Origin: Moringa oleifera
Lineage: Eukaryota > Streptophyta > Magnoliopsida > Brassicales > Moringaceae
DNA: 64,000 nucleotides
Direction of reading: 5' to 3'
NCBI GenBank assembly: GCA_021397835.1
Contig: JAJFZO010000184.1
Span: 620,001 to 684,000 of the forward strand
Below are positions 49,703 through 60,983 of this stretch, piece after piece (the first letter of the stretch is position 1; each line of letters opens with the position of its first letter). The translations under genes were made by a program, and so were the position numbers. Below the pieces are notes generated by a model. That model searched no databases, was not told the origin of the DNA, and worked only from the letters and a program-made list of their open reading frames with translations.

Positions 49703-51641
49703 ACCCTTAGTATTAGAGCCATCAAATGAAGAAAGCTTTAGTTATTCCCATTATATCAAGTTATTGAATGACGAAAGACCAAGTTTTTTTTTCCCTCTAA
49801 TATTAGAGTCATCGAATAACAAAAGCTTTAGTTTTTCCTACAATATTAAAGTTGTTGAGCGACGAAAGCCTTTAGCCTTTTTTTTTCACAATATTAGAGC
49901 TGTCAAATGACTAAATCTTCAGTCTTTTTCATAATATTAGAGCCCATCAAATGACGAAAATCTTTAGGTTTTCTTGTATATTTAAGTCGTTGATTAATGA
50001 AACCTTTCGTTTTTTGCAAAGTGTGATAGCTGTCAAGAAACGAAGCTTTTAATCTCTGAAAGTTGAAGACGTCAAGTAATGGAGCTTTAGATTTTCAAAA
50101 GTTGAAGCTGTTAATAAATAGATATTTAGATTTCACTAAGTTGAAGTCATGAAAAAATGAAGCTTTAGATTTCAAAAACTATCATAACCGTCAAAAAATG
50201 AAGCTTTAGATTTCCAAAATTGTCATAATCGTCAATAAATAAAGCTTTAAATTTTTAAAATTTGAAGAAATCAAGAAAAAAGCTTTAAATTCCTAAAAAT
50301 ATCATAGCCATCAAGAAATGGAGCTTAAGATTTTCAATAGTTGAAGCTGTCAAAAAAATGAAGTTTTATATTTTTAAAAGTTAAAGTCATTAAGAAACAA
50401 AGTTTTACATTAACACTACAAGGGGAAAAAAAAAAGATAGTTAACACCTAATTCTTCATGGTTCTAGAAAGAACTATGAAGAAAAAGGTATTTTTAAACA
50501 CTAAAAAAAATTGTGAAGAAAAATGATTTTTCTTCATGGACATTAAGAGAATTATGAAGAAAAGTAAGTTCAAAAAACATCTGTCCACGGGTCTCTCAAC
50601 ACATTTGAAGAAAATAGTTAAATAAAATACTTATCTTCATGGGTGTTTAAATACCCATGAGAAAAATTGGAAGTAAAGCAAACATGCCATACAATTGTGC
50701 AACATGTGTTGTCTACTTAAGTTTTTTCTTCATGAGCATTTAACTGCAACTGAAGAGAAAGCTAAAGAGAAGAAAATAGGAGCAATATGTTTTTTGCTTT
50801 GTGACTTCTTTTCACTTCTCTTCATAAAGCAGAAAACACGTGGCTCTCACTTTTTTTCTTTATCTTTCTTCATGGGCAGCCAAATGCATGTGAAGAAAAA
50901 GCTTAAGCAGACAACAAATGTTGCGCAGTTACGCGACATGTGTTATCTATCTAAGCTTTTTTTTTCACATGTGCGCTTTACTTCAAATTTTTTTTCATGA
51001 GTATTTAAACAATTGTGAAGAAAAGTATTCCATTTAACTGTTTTTCTTTTCATGGTTTTTAGGAACTCATGAAAAAGTGTTTTTTAGAGTCACTTTTTAT
51101 AGGTTTTTTAATGTTCGTAAAGAAAAATTATTTTTCTTTATAATTTTTTCAATATTTTAAAACACTTTTTTCTTTATGAATTTTTTTAAAATAAAAAAAT
51201 TAGATGTTAAGTATCTTTTTTTAAGTAATAATTTGACCAAATTGAAGTTGTCAAAGTTTAGATTTTCAAAAGCACTATGATTGGAGCTTTAACTCTCCAA
51301 CAGTTGAAGTCATGGAAGCATATAGCCTATTGTGTTTTGAAATTTTAAGTCATCGAAGGATGCAACCTATTGATTTTTCAAAGTCATAACTGTCAACAAA
51401 CGAAACTTTGGATTTTTCAAAAAATTGAGATCATAAAAAAATGAAGCTTTTAAATTTTTTAAAAGATGAAGCTACAATTAAACAAAACCTTTAAATTTTT
51501 TAAAATGTTGAAATTGGAGTTTTAAATTTCCTAAAAGTCTTTTAGCCATTAAAATGTAGGGATCTCTTTAACCAAAATAAAAATTAAAAAGAGAAAAAAA
51601 TCGATTTTAAGTTTTTGGGAGCAAAATTAGGTATTTTAGAT
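49703..51641 (-). mobile_element. array-type LTR or LTR part, split by a CACTA-like element
   Basis: On the minus strand its edge at 51641 reads like TACCTAATTTTGCTCCC, similar to the X-type edges. Inside are degenerate repeats of the phrase 'gttgaagtcatcaagaaatgaagctttagattttcaaaa' type, about 45-60 bp, at 49703-50410 and 51235-51540. The insertion at 50414-51229 interrupts the array. The ORF at 49623 is a chimera of the rRNA fragment and this repeat. Confidence 0.6.
50414..51229. mobile_element. non-autonomous CACTA-like element
   Basis: Starts CACTACAAGGGG followed by an A-run and GATAGTTAACACCTAATTC. The far end carries the reverse complement in decayed form (TTAGATGTTAAGTATC, then a T-run). 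The interior is made of palindromic units, TTCTTCATG ... CATGAAGAAA, about seven times, typical of CACTA subterminal regions. TAA flanks both sides as a possible 3 bp target duplication. No transposase; the ORF at 50695 is fortuitous. Confidence 0.7.
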
Positions 51642-52157
51642 CTTTGTTTTATTTTTTATTTTTAAAATAAATCAAAAAGACAATTAAACATTTAATTTTA
51701 GTCAAATCAATTTTAATAAATATAAAATTTTCATGATTAAAAAATTAATATTAAAAAATGCCAAAAAAATTTCTGTCATAAACTTAACTAAAAAAAGAAA
51801 AACATCTGTTCTAAACTTTAGAAAAGAGAAATCAATTATAACATATTTAATGAGATGATGAAGTGGTTGTGACCAGCCGTATGTTTACAGAAAAGAATGG
51901 CAATTCCTGGTAGCAATTAACCACAATCAGCGCCAAACCCGCAATTCATCCATGTCAACATAAATGCAAATTTAATGCATTTAGGAATCCCATAGAACTG
52001 CCATCAATATTATACTTTATCCACCCCTTGTTAGGTGCCGACTACTGCCTTTTTGATAGATCCTAATTTTGTCATTAATTACTGATTAATTAATCAAATC
52101 AATCCTTGAGAATTAAAATATATTTTTATAATTTGATAAATAATGTTAAAACAGAAA
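51642..52157. other. AT-rich intergenic region 3' of the RING-H2 gene
   Basis: No gene or repeat is visible. It separates the transposon block from the host gene. Confidence 0.5.
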
Positions 52158-52163
52158 TTTATT
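52158..52163 (-). terminator. possible polyadenylation signal of the RING-H2 gene
   Basis: AATAAA on the minus strand, about 40 bases after the stop codon, in a T-rich context. This is the expected place for a plant near-upstream element. Confidence 0.5.
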
Positions 52164-52202
52164 TGAAGAGAAAAAAAAAAAGATTTCTAAATAAACAGAA
52201 AA

Positions 52203-52700
52203 TCAGGTTGCATGAAAAGCTAATGGCACTAACTGTGACAAGGGAGTAGACGACGGAGTTGTACCCGTGGAGGGAGCCGGAGAGTTCCTACATAGGGGAC
52301 ACGTGGCGCTCATCCGTAGCCATTCATCGACGCAATCAGCATGGAAACAGTGATCGCACTCTGGGATGCACCGTAGGGTATCCTTCGGAAGGTAATCACA
52401 CAAACAAATGGAACAGGCGCCGTTGTTGGGGCCCGTCAGTCTCCGGCTTTCGCCGACCACGATCTTCGGGTACGAGTCTATGACAGAACCATCTAAGCCC
52501 ACTACCATGACATCCAGGGGTCCGACAGCGGTCCCGTGGTTATCGTCGTTGCGACCGCTGCTGCCGTTAGCTTTCACTCTAACGCAAACGTAAGAAGCGA
52601 GCATGATAGTGGAGATTAGAACCAAAATGCTGACGGCAATGGCGATGCCGTAACCCAGACCCACCCCTGAGGCTGATACGGGTGGATCAGCCGCAGACAT
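52203..52700 (-). CDS. RING-H2 finger E3 ubiquitin ligase, ATL family (ATL67-like)
   Basis: An intact intronless frame of 165 residues. ATL proteins are membrane-anchored E3 ligases that pass ubiquitin from an E2 to substrates. The N-terminus has one membrane segment (about residues 16-40, YGIAIAVSILVLISTIMLAS), then the GLD motif (68-70). The RING-H2 ligands are C96, C99, C115, H117, H120, C123, C134 and C137, with spacing X2-X15-X1-X2-X2-X10-X2. P113 precedes the third Cys by two and W127 is in the E2-contact position. A short Ser/Thr/Pro tail follows. The N-terminal GLGYGIAIAVSILVLIS phrase recalls ATL67, but the exact paralogue is not certain. The gene is visibly GC-richer than all its neighbours. 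The substrate is unknown. Confidence 0.97.
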   Translation of the reverse strand: MSAADPPVSASGVGLGYGIAIAVSILVLISTIMLASYVCVRVKANGSSGRNDDNHGTAVGPLDVMVVGLDGSVIDSYPKIVVGESRRLTGPNNGACSICLCDYLPKDTLRCIPECDHCFHADCVDEWLRMSATCPLCRNSPAPSTGTTPSSTPLSQLVPLAFHAT

Positions 52701-52734
52701 ATTATATGATCAGACTGCATAAATATGTATAATA

Positions 52735-52801
52735 TGAGAGAGAGAAAGAGAAGTCATTCATAGAGCTGGAGAGAGGGAGAGAGAGGGAGAGAGAGGGAGA
52801 A
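52735..52801 (-). promoter_or_regulatory. CT-rich 5' leader of the RING-H2 gene
   Basis: A GA-microsatellite on the plus strand is (CT)n-like on the coding strand, 35 to 100 bases upstream of the ATG. Such pyrimidine tracts are common in plant 5' UTRs and core promoters. Confidence 0.55.
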
Positions 52802-52858
52802 GTTGCAGAAGGCATTAATAAAGCTGGAGACGGATAGGCGTTGGTCTTTGGAATTACT

Positions 52859-52889
52859 GGTCAAAAGATTTTGATATTACAGTGGGACC
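52859..52889 (-). promoter_or_regulatory. W-box and TCP-type motif upstream of the RING-H2 gene
   Basis: TTGACC on the minus strand (52859-52864) is a W-box core bound by WRKY factors. GTGGGACC (52882-52889) fits the GTGGGNCC site of class I TCP factors. Both lie within 200 bases of the ATG. Motif presence alone does not show regulation. Confidence 0.35.
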
Positions 52890-52899
52890 ATTTAGTTTT

Positions 52900-53343
52900 C
52901 ACATTTAAATTAACACCGAGAATGAGTTCATAAACCAGTGATCTGATTGCTTAACTGTCATAAAATGAATTAGGTTATTAATACTTGGTTTTGGACTCAT
53001 AGGCCCACGTTTTGTAAGCCCAAGGAACGAGCCAGTTATACAGACCCAAATTAGCTGGTCATTTTGTCCAAAGGTATTAAACTCATCAACTATGCATGCA
53101 TGAAAGAGACTTAGCTTGTCAACCATCCCGGAACATCATTGGAGATAGAGATCGCCATGAAGGACAAGGTAGGGAAGGACTGGTGCTCAGAGCATCTCCC
53201 CTATAAAGAGCTTCATAAGGAAAAGTCAAAGACAGATTTTAGCATGTGCAAAGATTGAATTAAACTACTGAAATTATGTGTGAGAAAATGAACGAAAAGC
53301 CTCATTGTCGAGTTAAAGAAAATATGTCGGTACCCTGAACCAT
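52900..53343. other. upstream intergenic region of the RING-H2 gene
   Basis: Lower in AT than the transposon blocks, and may hold more promoter sequence. It has a 33-residue plus frame at 53157-53258 and a 73-residue minus frame at 52905-53126, neither with a recognisable motif. Confidence 0.4.
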
Positions 53344-54399
53344 ACTAAAAAAAAAAAAAAAAAGTAAACATGTAATATCATTATAAAAATAATCTTTAAT
53401 AAAAACTTGTTCAAAACATATAATTACATAATTTTCAAGTGTACCAATACTTATTATTTCAATACACTCAATAAAATAACTGCACTTAATTTCATAATTT
53501 AACTCTATATGTACAATACATAAGTTCAAATATATATTAAACATGTTCCTAAAAGTTCAACTATCTAACTTCAACTATGTCCATATTTATAAAATTTTGT
53601 ATGCAACTCATGTACATTTACTTTAAAGATTCAATTATCTAAGATGGTGATCCATAGATACCATCTAACATCTTTCTAATTTCATCCAAATCCGATTAGG
53701 TGTAAATATCTATGTCAACTAACTATGTTCATAAAAAAGAAAAAAATGAGTACAATTAAAATTTACAATAAGTATATTAATTACCTAAAAACTTATCATT
53801 TTCGTGTATGAAACATTATCATCTTGTTTTTCGATAGTGTCCCTCATAAATTTTATCACATAATATATGTCCACACTGATCATCTAGACACCACACTAAA
53901 AATATTTAAATATTATTTTTATAGAATAAATAAAACCAATATCACATATACATTTATATATATATATATATAGTAAGAACAGTCCTAGTAATGCGTCTAC
54001 CACTTGATCCCTTCATTATTTAGAACAATTTAAAAGAATTGATAATAAAAAAATCAGTAATCTTAAAACTCTAATAAAAAAACTCATGCTAATATAAACA
54101 AAATTATTTTCACTCACGTTGACATAACGTGATCCAATTTTTGTTAAGAATCATGATTTAGAGGATCAAAAATTTGTACATGAACACATGGTTTGACAAT
54201 CACCAAAATCAAATAATCTCTGCATTATTAAAAATAAATATAAAAATATTATAAATAAAATTATTAATAATTTTAAATAATATTAATACTTATCTCAACA
54301 ATAAATATTGATTGATAATTCTTAAACGATATTTAAGGAATCAATGACATAAGACTAAATTAATAATAATTATTATTAAGAATTATCATCTAATGATAT
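53344..54399. other. AT-rich non-coding region
   Basis: Starts with an A-run. No gene, LTR or clear repeat is visible apart from a (TA)n tract near 53957-53973. Confidence 0.4.
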
Positions 54400-55015
54400 G
54401 TAATAAATCTTATATACATAAAGCTATAAAAACATAATGATAATTATAATGATTACAAATTAAATAACATCTAACTAGCTTTCTATTAATTAATTGTCAA
54501 ATTATGTAATTGAAATCTAATTGAATAGTTACAATTTAATTAATTAATTATTCAAAAAAACTAACATCTTATTAATTGGTTAACGTCTAAATCATTAAGC
54601 TTATTTAATTAACAAATTAATATATAATTAATTAATTATATCTAGATAACATCTCAATAAACTCAAAGTTATTAATTACAATTTAATTAATTAATTAACT
54701 TGCAAATGACATATAATTATTATATAATTAGTTAACATCTAATTAATTATTTATTTAGTTAACATGTAATTAATAATTAATTATCTAATTAATAATTTAT
54801 TTAATTAAATAAATAACATATAACTAACATAATTAATTAATTAAATCTAATTAATTAATTCACATCTAATTAATCAATTAATGTTTAATTAATCAGTTAA
54901 CATCTAATTAACCTATAAATAACATCTAATTACTTAATAAATATCTAGTTAATTAGTTTTCTATTTAACATCTAACTATCATCTAGTTAAGTAAATAAAT
55001 AAATAAAATATAATT
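54400..55015. repeat. TTAATTAA-rich low-complexity tract
   Basis: Dense runs of TAATTAATTAA mixed with the phrase 'aacatctaattaatta', almost pure A+T over 600 bp. Such DNA is often a matrix-attachment or replication-slippage region; no function is shown. Confidence 0.8.
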
Positions 55016-55019
55016 AAAT

Positions 55020-55430
55020 TATCAAATAATTTTTTAATTTTAAAACTAACATAAATTCATCAAATTACATAAAGTCATCAAAATATCGATTTTTACATAA
55101 CATACCCATTCAAACATATTCACAAAATACTCAAATTATAAAAATATAAATTTTTCAAGTAATTTTTTAATGTCAAAATCAACATGAATTCATCAAATTA
55201 TATAAATTCATCAACATACCCATACTTACATAATTTTCTCATTCAAACATATCTATAAAATACCAAAATTGCACCAATATAAATTTATGAAGTAATTTTT
55301 TAATTTTAAAATTAATATTCATCAAACATACCCATTCTTACATAACATACCCATTCAAGTACACTTATAATATACCCAAATTATACCAACATAAATTCAT
55401 CAAGCATATCTAAATGGTTCTTGGTATTCA
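55020..55430. repeat. 134 bp tandem repeat, three copies
   Basis: AATTTTTTAAT followed by 'caacat.aattcatcaaatta' starts near 55027, 55161 and 55295, a spacing of 134 bp, each with 'catacccatt.....ataa'. Confidence 0.8.
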
Positions 55431-55689
55431 AATACTTATAAAACGTCTACCAAATCATATCTCATCAAGCATATTGAAAGAAGATAATAAATTTTGTATT
55501 TCAGACTTAAACTCCAACCAAAGTGAATAAAAAGATAAAGTAAAAGAAATTTACATGTTGAGGTGGCCAAATAAATCAATACCCAAACTTATCAAAGTCC
55601 CAAATCCGATAAAAAAAAATCTTCTAGATTGAGTAATGGGAGGCTGGCTGAAGAAAGAAATAAGAAGGGGAAGGGGGGTTGTTTGTTGC

Positions 55690-55984
55690 ACATGCAACTA
55701 TAAATGAAGTTGTTGGTACCCAAGTATGGTTTTTATAACTTTTAATGTCAATTTCCAGCCAATGATTGTTAAAAATTTTTAAATTGACTCTTTAATGTCT
55801 ATTGATGTAAAAAAATATTAAAAGCTTACTGTTATTGATTATTTTCATACAACAGATAGTAAAAGCTTTCTTTTAATGTCTATTTTCTTAAAATAAACAA
55901 AGCAGTATTAAAAACATGTTTAATGATAATTTTCTATAAAAGTATCATTAATTTAGTGTCTACTATTCCCTTTTTGTAGTAATG
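55690..55984. mobile_element. possible CACTA-type 3' terminus
   Basis: Subterminal phrases TTTAATGTCTATT occur near 55790 and 55875, and the segment ends CCCTTTTTGTAGTA at about 55981, close to a CACTA 3' end. No matching 5' terminus (CACTACAAAAAG) was found upstream, so the element is truncated or the match is chance. Alternatively the CTTTTTGTAG and ATGCAG ends are splice acceptors for the frame that follows. Confidence 0.35.
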
Positions 55985-56209
55985 CAGCCACTGTCCCAGA
56001 ACCTTCATGTTGCTCGCACGTCAATAGAGTCAATAGAGCAATTGCCTTTACTTAATACGAGAGGGAATCTAACACTAGCTGATGGCCTTGCAAGATTCTG
56101 ACAGGTTCCTGAACTAGCCCATACTGTAATGAAAAAAGAGCAACTCGCATTCATGCAATCACAAATTCAACAAAATGAGAGCAATCATGCAAAGTATGAT
56201 CGACAATAA
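55985..56209 (+). pseudogene. unidentified exon-like frame
   Basis: A frame of 74 codons with one internal TGA reads QPLSQNLHVARTSIESIEQL, NLTLADGLARF, stop, QVPELAHTVMKKEQLAFMQS and QIQQNESNHAKYDRQ, then stop. Base composition is more gene-like than the surroundings. A pyrimidine tract and CAG lie directly before it. I do not recognise the family. It may be a broken host-gene exon or captured by a transposon. Confidence 0.4.
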
Positions 56210-56282
56210 TCTTGTTTTGGGATCCTTAAGGATTACACGAGCCTATGGCGGTAAAAGGGGAAAATTCAAAAAGATTTTAAGT

Positions 56283-57690
56283 ATGTCCTATCACAATGAG
56301 ATTATTTACTAACCTTGAAGTAAAAAATCTTATTTTAGTTTTAAATTTTATTTTAAACCTACTTTAATTTTAGAAATAATAAAATGTAGAGTCACCATCA
56401 ATCTTTTTTATGGTATTATTGGTCATTATTTTGATTTTGAAGATCCTCTTTACAGGAAAAAGAAGATAAAACAAAATAAAGTAAGACAGTGGTCAATATC
56501 CTTAGAGGATCTAAGATTGAGATTCTGTTACATGTGAGAAGGATTGGTACTTCCACAAGCACCCAATACCCAATACGAGTTAAGCAAAATAAACTTCAAT
56601 CTTGAAAATGATCCCAATTTGATTTTGATCCCTCATCTTGCTAAATTAGTTTATAAGTATCTGTGTGTACACATATAATACATAATTAATTGCAAGAGTA
56701 ATTTGAATATAGTCTTCTAAAAATTTTAGAAAACACCATGAACCAATTGTTACTGGATATGTTCGATTCTCAAAACATTTTCTATGCCTCGATAATGGAA
56801 CTTCGTAATTAGTCAAACTAGTTACCTATTCCCAAACTAAATACCTTTTATTTGAAGAATTAGAACACAATCGACATTGTGCTTTAACCTTCAAAAATAA
56901 TTTTCGAACACATGATGCACATCAAATATTCCTAGTATATACATAATTTTAGTAAGTGAGCACTTAATTAAAAAACTCAAAACAATCAAGAATATAATCA
57001 ATAATTAAGCAAAAACTCATAAAATCTTAAGAATTGGTGTAATTTTGGATCAATTAGAAGCTTTTGATTTCTTTTATTATAATCATATTCATAATATAAT
57101 TATGCAACTATTTACAATTAAATAGAAAATATTATACTTGTAAAGATTTGGATTTTAAAGAGGTATTATACTTTTGTGAACAGTGATTCAAGATCAAAAA
57201 CTCCTTTATAAAAGTTACACTTTTCTTAAGCTGAACTTAGAGATAGCTAGAGAGCAAGAAAGACTTAATTTTTGTTATAAAGTTTTACAAATGAGCGAAG
57301 GTCCCTATATAGTAAATTTAGGCCTTATTTATAAGGAAATTTGAGGGTGAAAGCTAGCTAAAATCTTGAGAAATGTAGGTTGTGGAGAGGGTTGTCTTAA
57401 GTCGATCTGGGTATTATACACATTGGTGTGTACTCCACCAAGTATCTTGCACAAATACTAAGATTGATCTTATCTTTATCACGTAGCATTTTCATGAAGT
57501 TCGTTTAAGTAATGATTATATCAACTCAACAGTTTGATAATTCAAAATTGATATGAGATTGGCACGAGTTAACATTTTGATGGTTTAGAGTTGATGTGAA
57601 ATTAAGATCAATCTACATTGTTCATAGTGCAAGAATGATTTAAGATCATGACAATGTTGTGCCATTTGTAGTTCAGGAATGATATGGGAT
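56283..57690 (-). mobile_element. LTR of gypsy family Y (copy 3)
   Basis: The stretch 56390-56560 matches 6930-7110 (AGAGTCACCATCAATC, 'agacagtggtcaatat', 'gaaggattggtacttcc'). A minus-strand TATA-like box is near 57304-57312. The 57440-57690 part holds degenerate 'gatgtgagatta.gatcaatc' units, as in 7900-8240. The minus-strand start is not clear, so 57690 is approximate. Confidence 0.6.
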
Positions 57691-57700
57691 AAGTATAATG

Positions 57701-58400
57701 TTTCATCTTTTGCCACCAGTTTTGCATTTTAAATGCACTTTGCCTTGTGGCTTCCCATTATTAGATCAACAATCATATCTTGTCTTCAGTATCAAGCTAC
57801 AACCTTTTTGTTCTCTTAGTATTATTTTCCTTAATCACTTTACCATTTTCTTTTCTCTCTTCGAAGGCACACTCTCTATAACCCTAATCGTTCTCTTCTT
57901 TTCTCCAACATCTTTTCGATCAAAGTCTTCATTTTCTTCTTAATAAGCTTTCTTTTATTAGTTTTTCTTTCTTGTTTCAATGAACTCCATTAAATCTTTG
58001 GTTATTACTAAAGAATCTTTAGGATAGATTAGGCAAGAATATAACATCCCTTCCTCAGTATACTATTTCATCTTTTGCCACCACTTTTACATTTTAAATG
58101 CACAATGCCATGTGGCTTCCCATTATTAGATCAATAATCATATCCTCTCCTGGGTACTGCACTGTAGTCTTTTTTTTATTTTGTCTTAATCATTTTACTA
58201 TTTTTTTTACTATCTTTAATTGCACATTCTTTGCAACTTCAACCATTCTCTTATCTTCTTTAGCATCTTTTTTGATCAAAATCTTTGTTTTTGATGTCTC
58301 AATAAGCTTTCTTTTATCAGTTTTCTTTCTTGTTTCAATGAACTCCATTGAAGCTTTTGTTATTAATAAGGAATCTTTAGAATAGATAAGGAAAGAATAA
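57701..58400. repeat. 365 bp tandem duplication
   Basis: TTTCATCTTTTGCCACCA at 57701 recurs at 58066 and the following 330 bp match with many changes. Each unit carries a lysine-rich frame on the minus strand. The better one (58190-58471, 93 residues) reads MPSTNSQGHSFKWILLVQ and FYSFLIYSKDSLLITKASME, with no family I recognise. Confidence 0.88.
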
Positions 58401-59215
58401 AATATTCTTTCTTCTGCTTGAACTAGCAATATCCACTTAAATGAATGCCCTTGACTATTCGTTGAGGGCACATATATATCTTCGAAGACTCTTTAAAGGG
58501 CGATGTTAGGCTATCGCTTCATCTTTTTTCCATCATGGTTTTTATAGCTATTAGATTTCTCCTTCTTAGTTAGTTTCAAATGCTTGGTGTTCTCTCATAC
58601 TTTTTCTTTACTTTATGTCTCAATTTGAAAGTTCAAACGATTTCTATCAGATTCTTTATAAGTTTTACAAACTTACCTAAAATCAAGAAGGAAAAAAGGG
58701 TTCATCTTCAGTTTTTGGTATTTCATGTCTACCTCTCTAACCCCTTTGAATGGAGGTTTACCAAATTCAAATAAAGGTTCATAAGATAGATACTTTTGGG
58801 CTACTCAGGATAATATCTATCTCAATTTAATATGTTGAAGACATCTCATAACATCCTCTGGGAAAGGGAAAATACTTAATGAAAATACCAAACCATTTTA
58901 TCACTTAATCCTTGATCATGTTGGTATCACAATATCAAGCATTATCTCACATCGAAATGGTTTACTAAAATCTATGACATTGATCCATATTTTTATAAGT
59001 GTTTCGTATCAGATATTAATCGTGATGTGAGTTTTATCCCAGACCCTAAATCCGACTTTTCCAAAACTCTTTCTCTTGATGATCCTTCAAACATTGCACC
59101 TATTCTTCCTTCACTAGATATCACATCGCTTCTTGACTTGATGTTCCTGAGTCTTAAGAGTTTAAAGTTCCATTGGTTGTCGAGACCAACAAATTAAATT
59201 CCTAAATTCCTGCTC

Positions 59216-60444
59216 AAAATATTAAACTTGTAGTATAGATGAGCAAGGTCGTTTCCACAAAGATTGGTCAGATTTAATTTTTTTTTTTGCAAGATAAAAT
59301 AAAAGAAAAGGGGGTTTGAGGAGTTAAAAATAGATCAAATAAGAATAATAGGAAAAGAAAAATTAATGTAATAAAGTATCCAGTCAAAGGTATAATTTCA
59401 GGTTCGATTTAGGAATTAATCATTGATGCAAAGATAAAAATCTTTTAATCTTCACTGAATTAGTTATGGTTGTTGGTACCACCTAACAACCTGTTTTTCC
59501 TTACTTCCTTGATAACCAGGATACGATCTCTAATTATTTCTCTTATCAATAAATAACCCTAGATACGATCGTAGGATTTAATTTACCAATAGCATTAAGA
59601 ATTACAAAAACTACCAATTCTAGCCAATAAACACATATGTAGGTTTATTTAAACTAGATTATTTATCTTCATAACATAAATTGAAAACCTCTTTTGTAAT
59701 CAACTATGTTATTTACTACTTATATTAGAACACCTAAACAATTACGGATTTAAAGTTCTAAATAGTAACCTATTATTTTGATGATTAAACAAAGGGCCCT
59801 TTTTGTTGCAATCAACCAAAATAATATTTTCAATAAGCACAGAAGATAAATAAACAATGAAGAAATAAAGAACAAATAAAATCAATTAGATCTCACAATT
59901 CTTAAGAATCAAACCCTTGATTATCCTTTGACTGGAAGAGACGTTTAGCAATCCGTGAAAAGAAAAAGACCTATGAAACAAAGAAAGTAAAAAATAAACT
60001 CTGGATGTTCCTTTGAAGGAACTACCTCCCCTTTATATATTAATCCTTAAACATAATAACATATTTTAACTAGGACTCTTAAAGATAAAAATAAAGATAA
60101 AATTCTACAACTACTTTTTAAATAAAAGATAAAGTCTTGGTTCGGTGAAATTCCAATGTTATTGGGAGTCTCAGCGCCTTATCCAAAGACATCTTCTAGT
60201 TCATCCACATCTCTTAGGAATCTAACTTTATATCTTCAAATAATGAATTTGAGTCCATCTTAGTTGATTTCCTCATCCCACCCTATTAAATATAAAACAT
60301 AGTCAAAATCCAAGATTTAATCATTTATAACCAATAAAATATGGAAAAATATAATAATATATATGACTACTATGCATTCTATCAAGTTCTTAAAAATATT
60401 TTTGCAATCTTGCTTCGATTATATGCTATTTATTTTCTCTTTAA
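59216..60444. mobile_element. unclassified insertion (LTR-like) in ORF copy 4
   Basis: Non-coding, between two parts of the ORF. The start has GAGCAAGGTCGTTTCCACAA, a phrase resembling one recurrent in plant LTR sequences. Ends are approximate and no terminal repeats were identified. Confidence 0.35.
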
Positions 60445-60698
60445 GAAAAAGAAGAAGAAACCAATCCATTCATCTAAACCCATATCAACTCACACCATTT
60501 CAAGATTAGGATTAGGCTCTCAATTCACCCAGTTGATAATCATAATCGAAAACCCATCCTAATCTCAATCCAAAAAACATTCAGTTAATAAATCTACCTC
60601 AAATGTTATAGCCAAGAGGGGTAAAGCCTTTACCAGTTATGCTAAAGAGGAGTTAGAGATCCTCATAGCTGCTACCACTAGGAACTTCCATGATTTCT

Positions 60699-60893
60699 TG
60701 ATCTTATCATTTGCCACCTTAAGATCTTAGTTTTAATCGGTAGCCTTTATGTTTCATCTCGAGTGGAAGTAACAGTAGTTAATGCATTGGATGATCTTTT
60801 TCCAACCATCAAATTATGTTTTGTCATGGGCTACTTCTATTCAAGATGAAACATAAAGGCTACCAAGATTTTAAGGTGGCAAATGACAAGATT
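60699..60893. repeat. inverted repeat of about 65-75 bp arms
   Basis: The left arm 60699-60773 and right arm 60829-60893 are reverse complements over most of their length (TAGCCTTTATGTTTCATCT against AGATGAAACATAAAGGCTA, and CATTTGCCACCTTAA against its complement). The left arm has about 10 extra bases. The loop is about 55 bp. Transcribed, it would fold into a long hairpin. Confidence 0.9.
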
Positions 60894-60983
60894 AAAAAGT
60901 TAGTCCTACTAGTAAACCGAGATCGACTTCTTGCAAAGGGAAATAAGTGATTTATAGCTAGCTTCATTTGTAATATTAATAAG

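Noticed and set aside
49623..49910. 95-residue ORF as a gene
   Set aside because: The first part is chloroplast 23S rRNA sequence and the rest is LTR repeat.
52259..52593. Plus-strand ORFs at 52259 and 52408
   Set aside because: They are shadows of the minus-strand RING-H2 gene.
53157..53258. 33-residue frame upstream of the RING-H2 gene as a small gene or uORF
   Set aside because: Opposite strand to the gene, no recognisable motif and length expected by chance.
58190..58471. Minus ORF as a known lysine-rich nuclear protein
   Set aside because: Low-complexity lysine content from A-rich sequence; no diagnostic motif.
60699..60893. Calling the inverted repeat a miRNA gene
   Set aside because: Arms are too long and perfect over the wrong span and there is no expression evidence; only a hairpin can be claimed.
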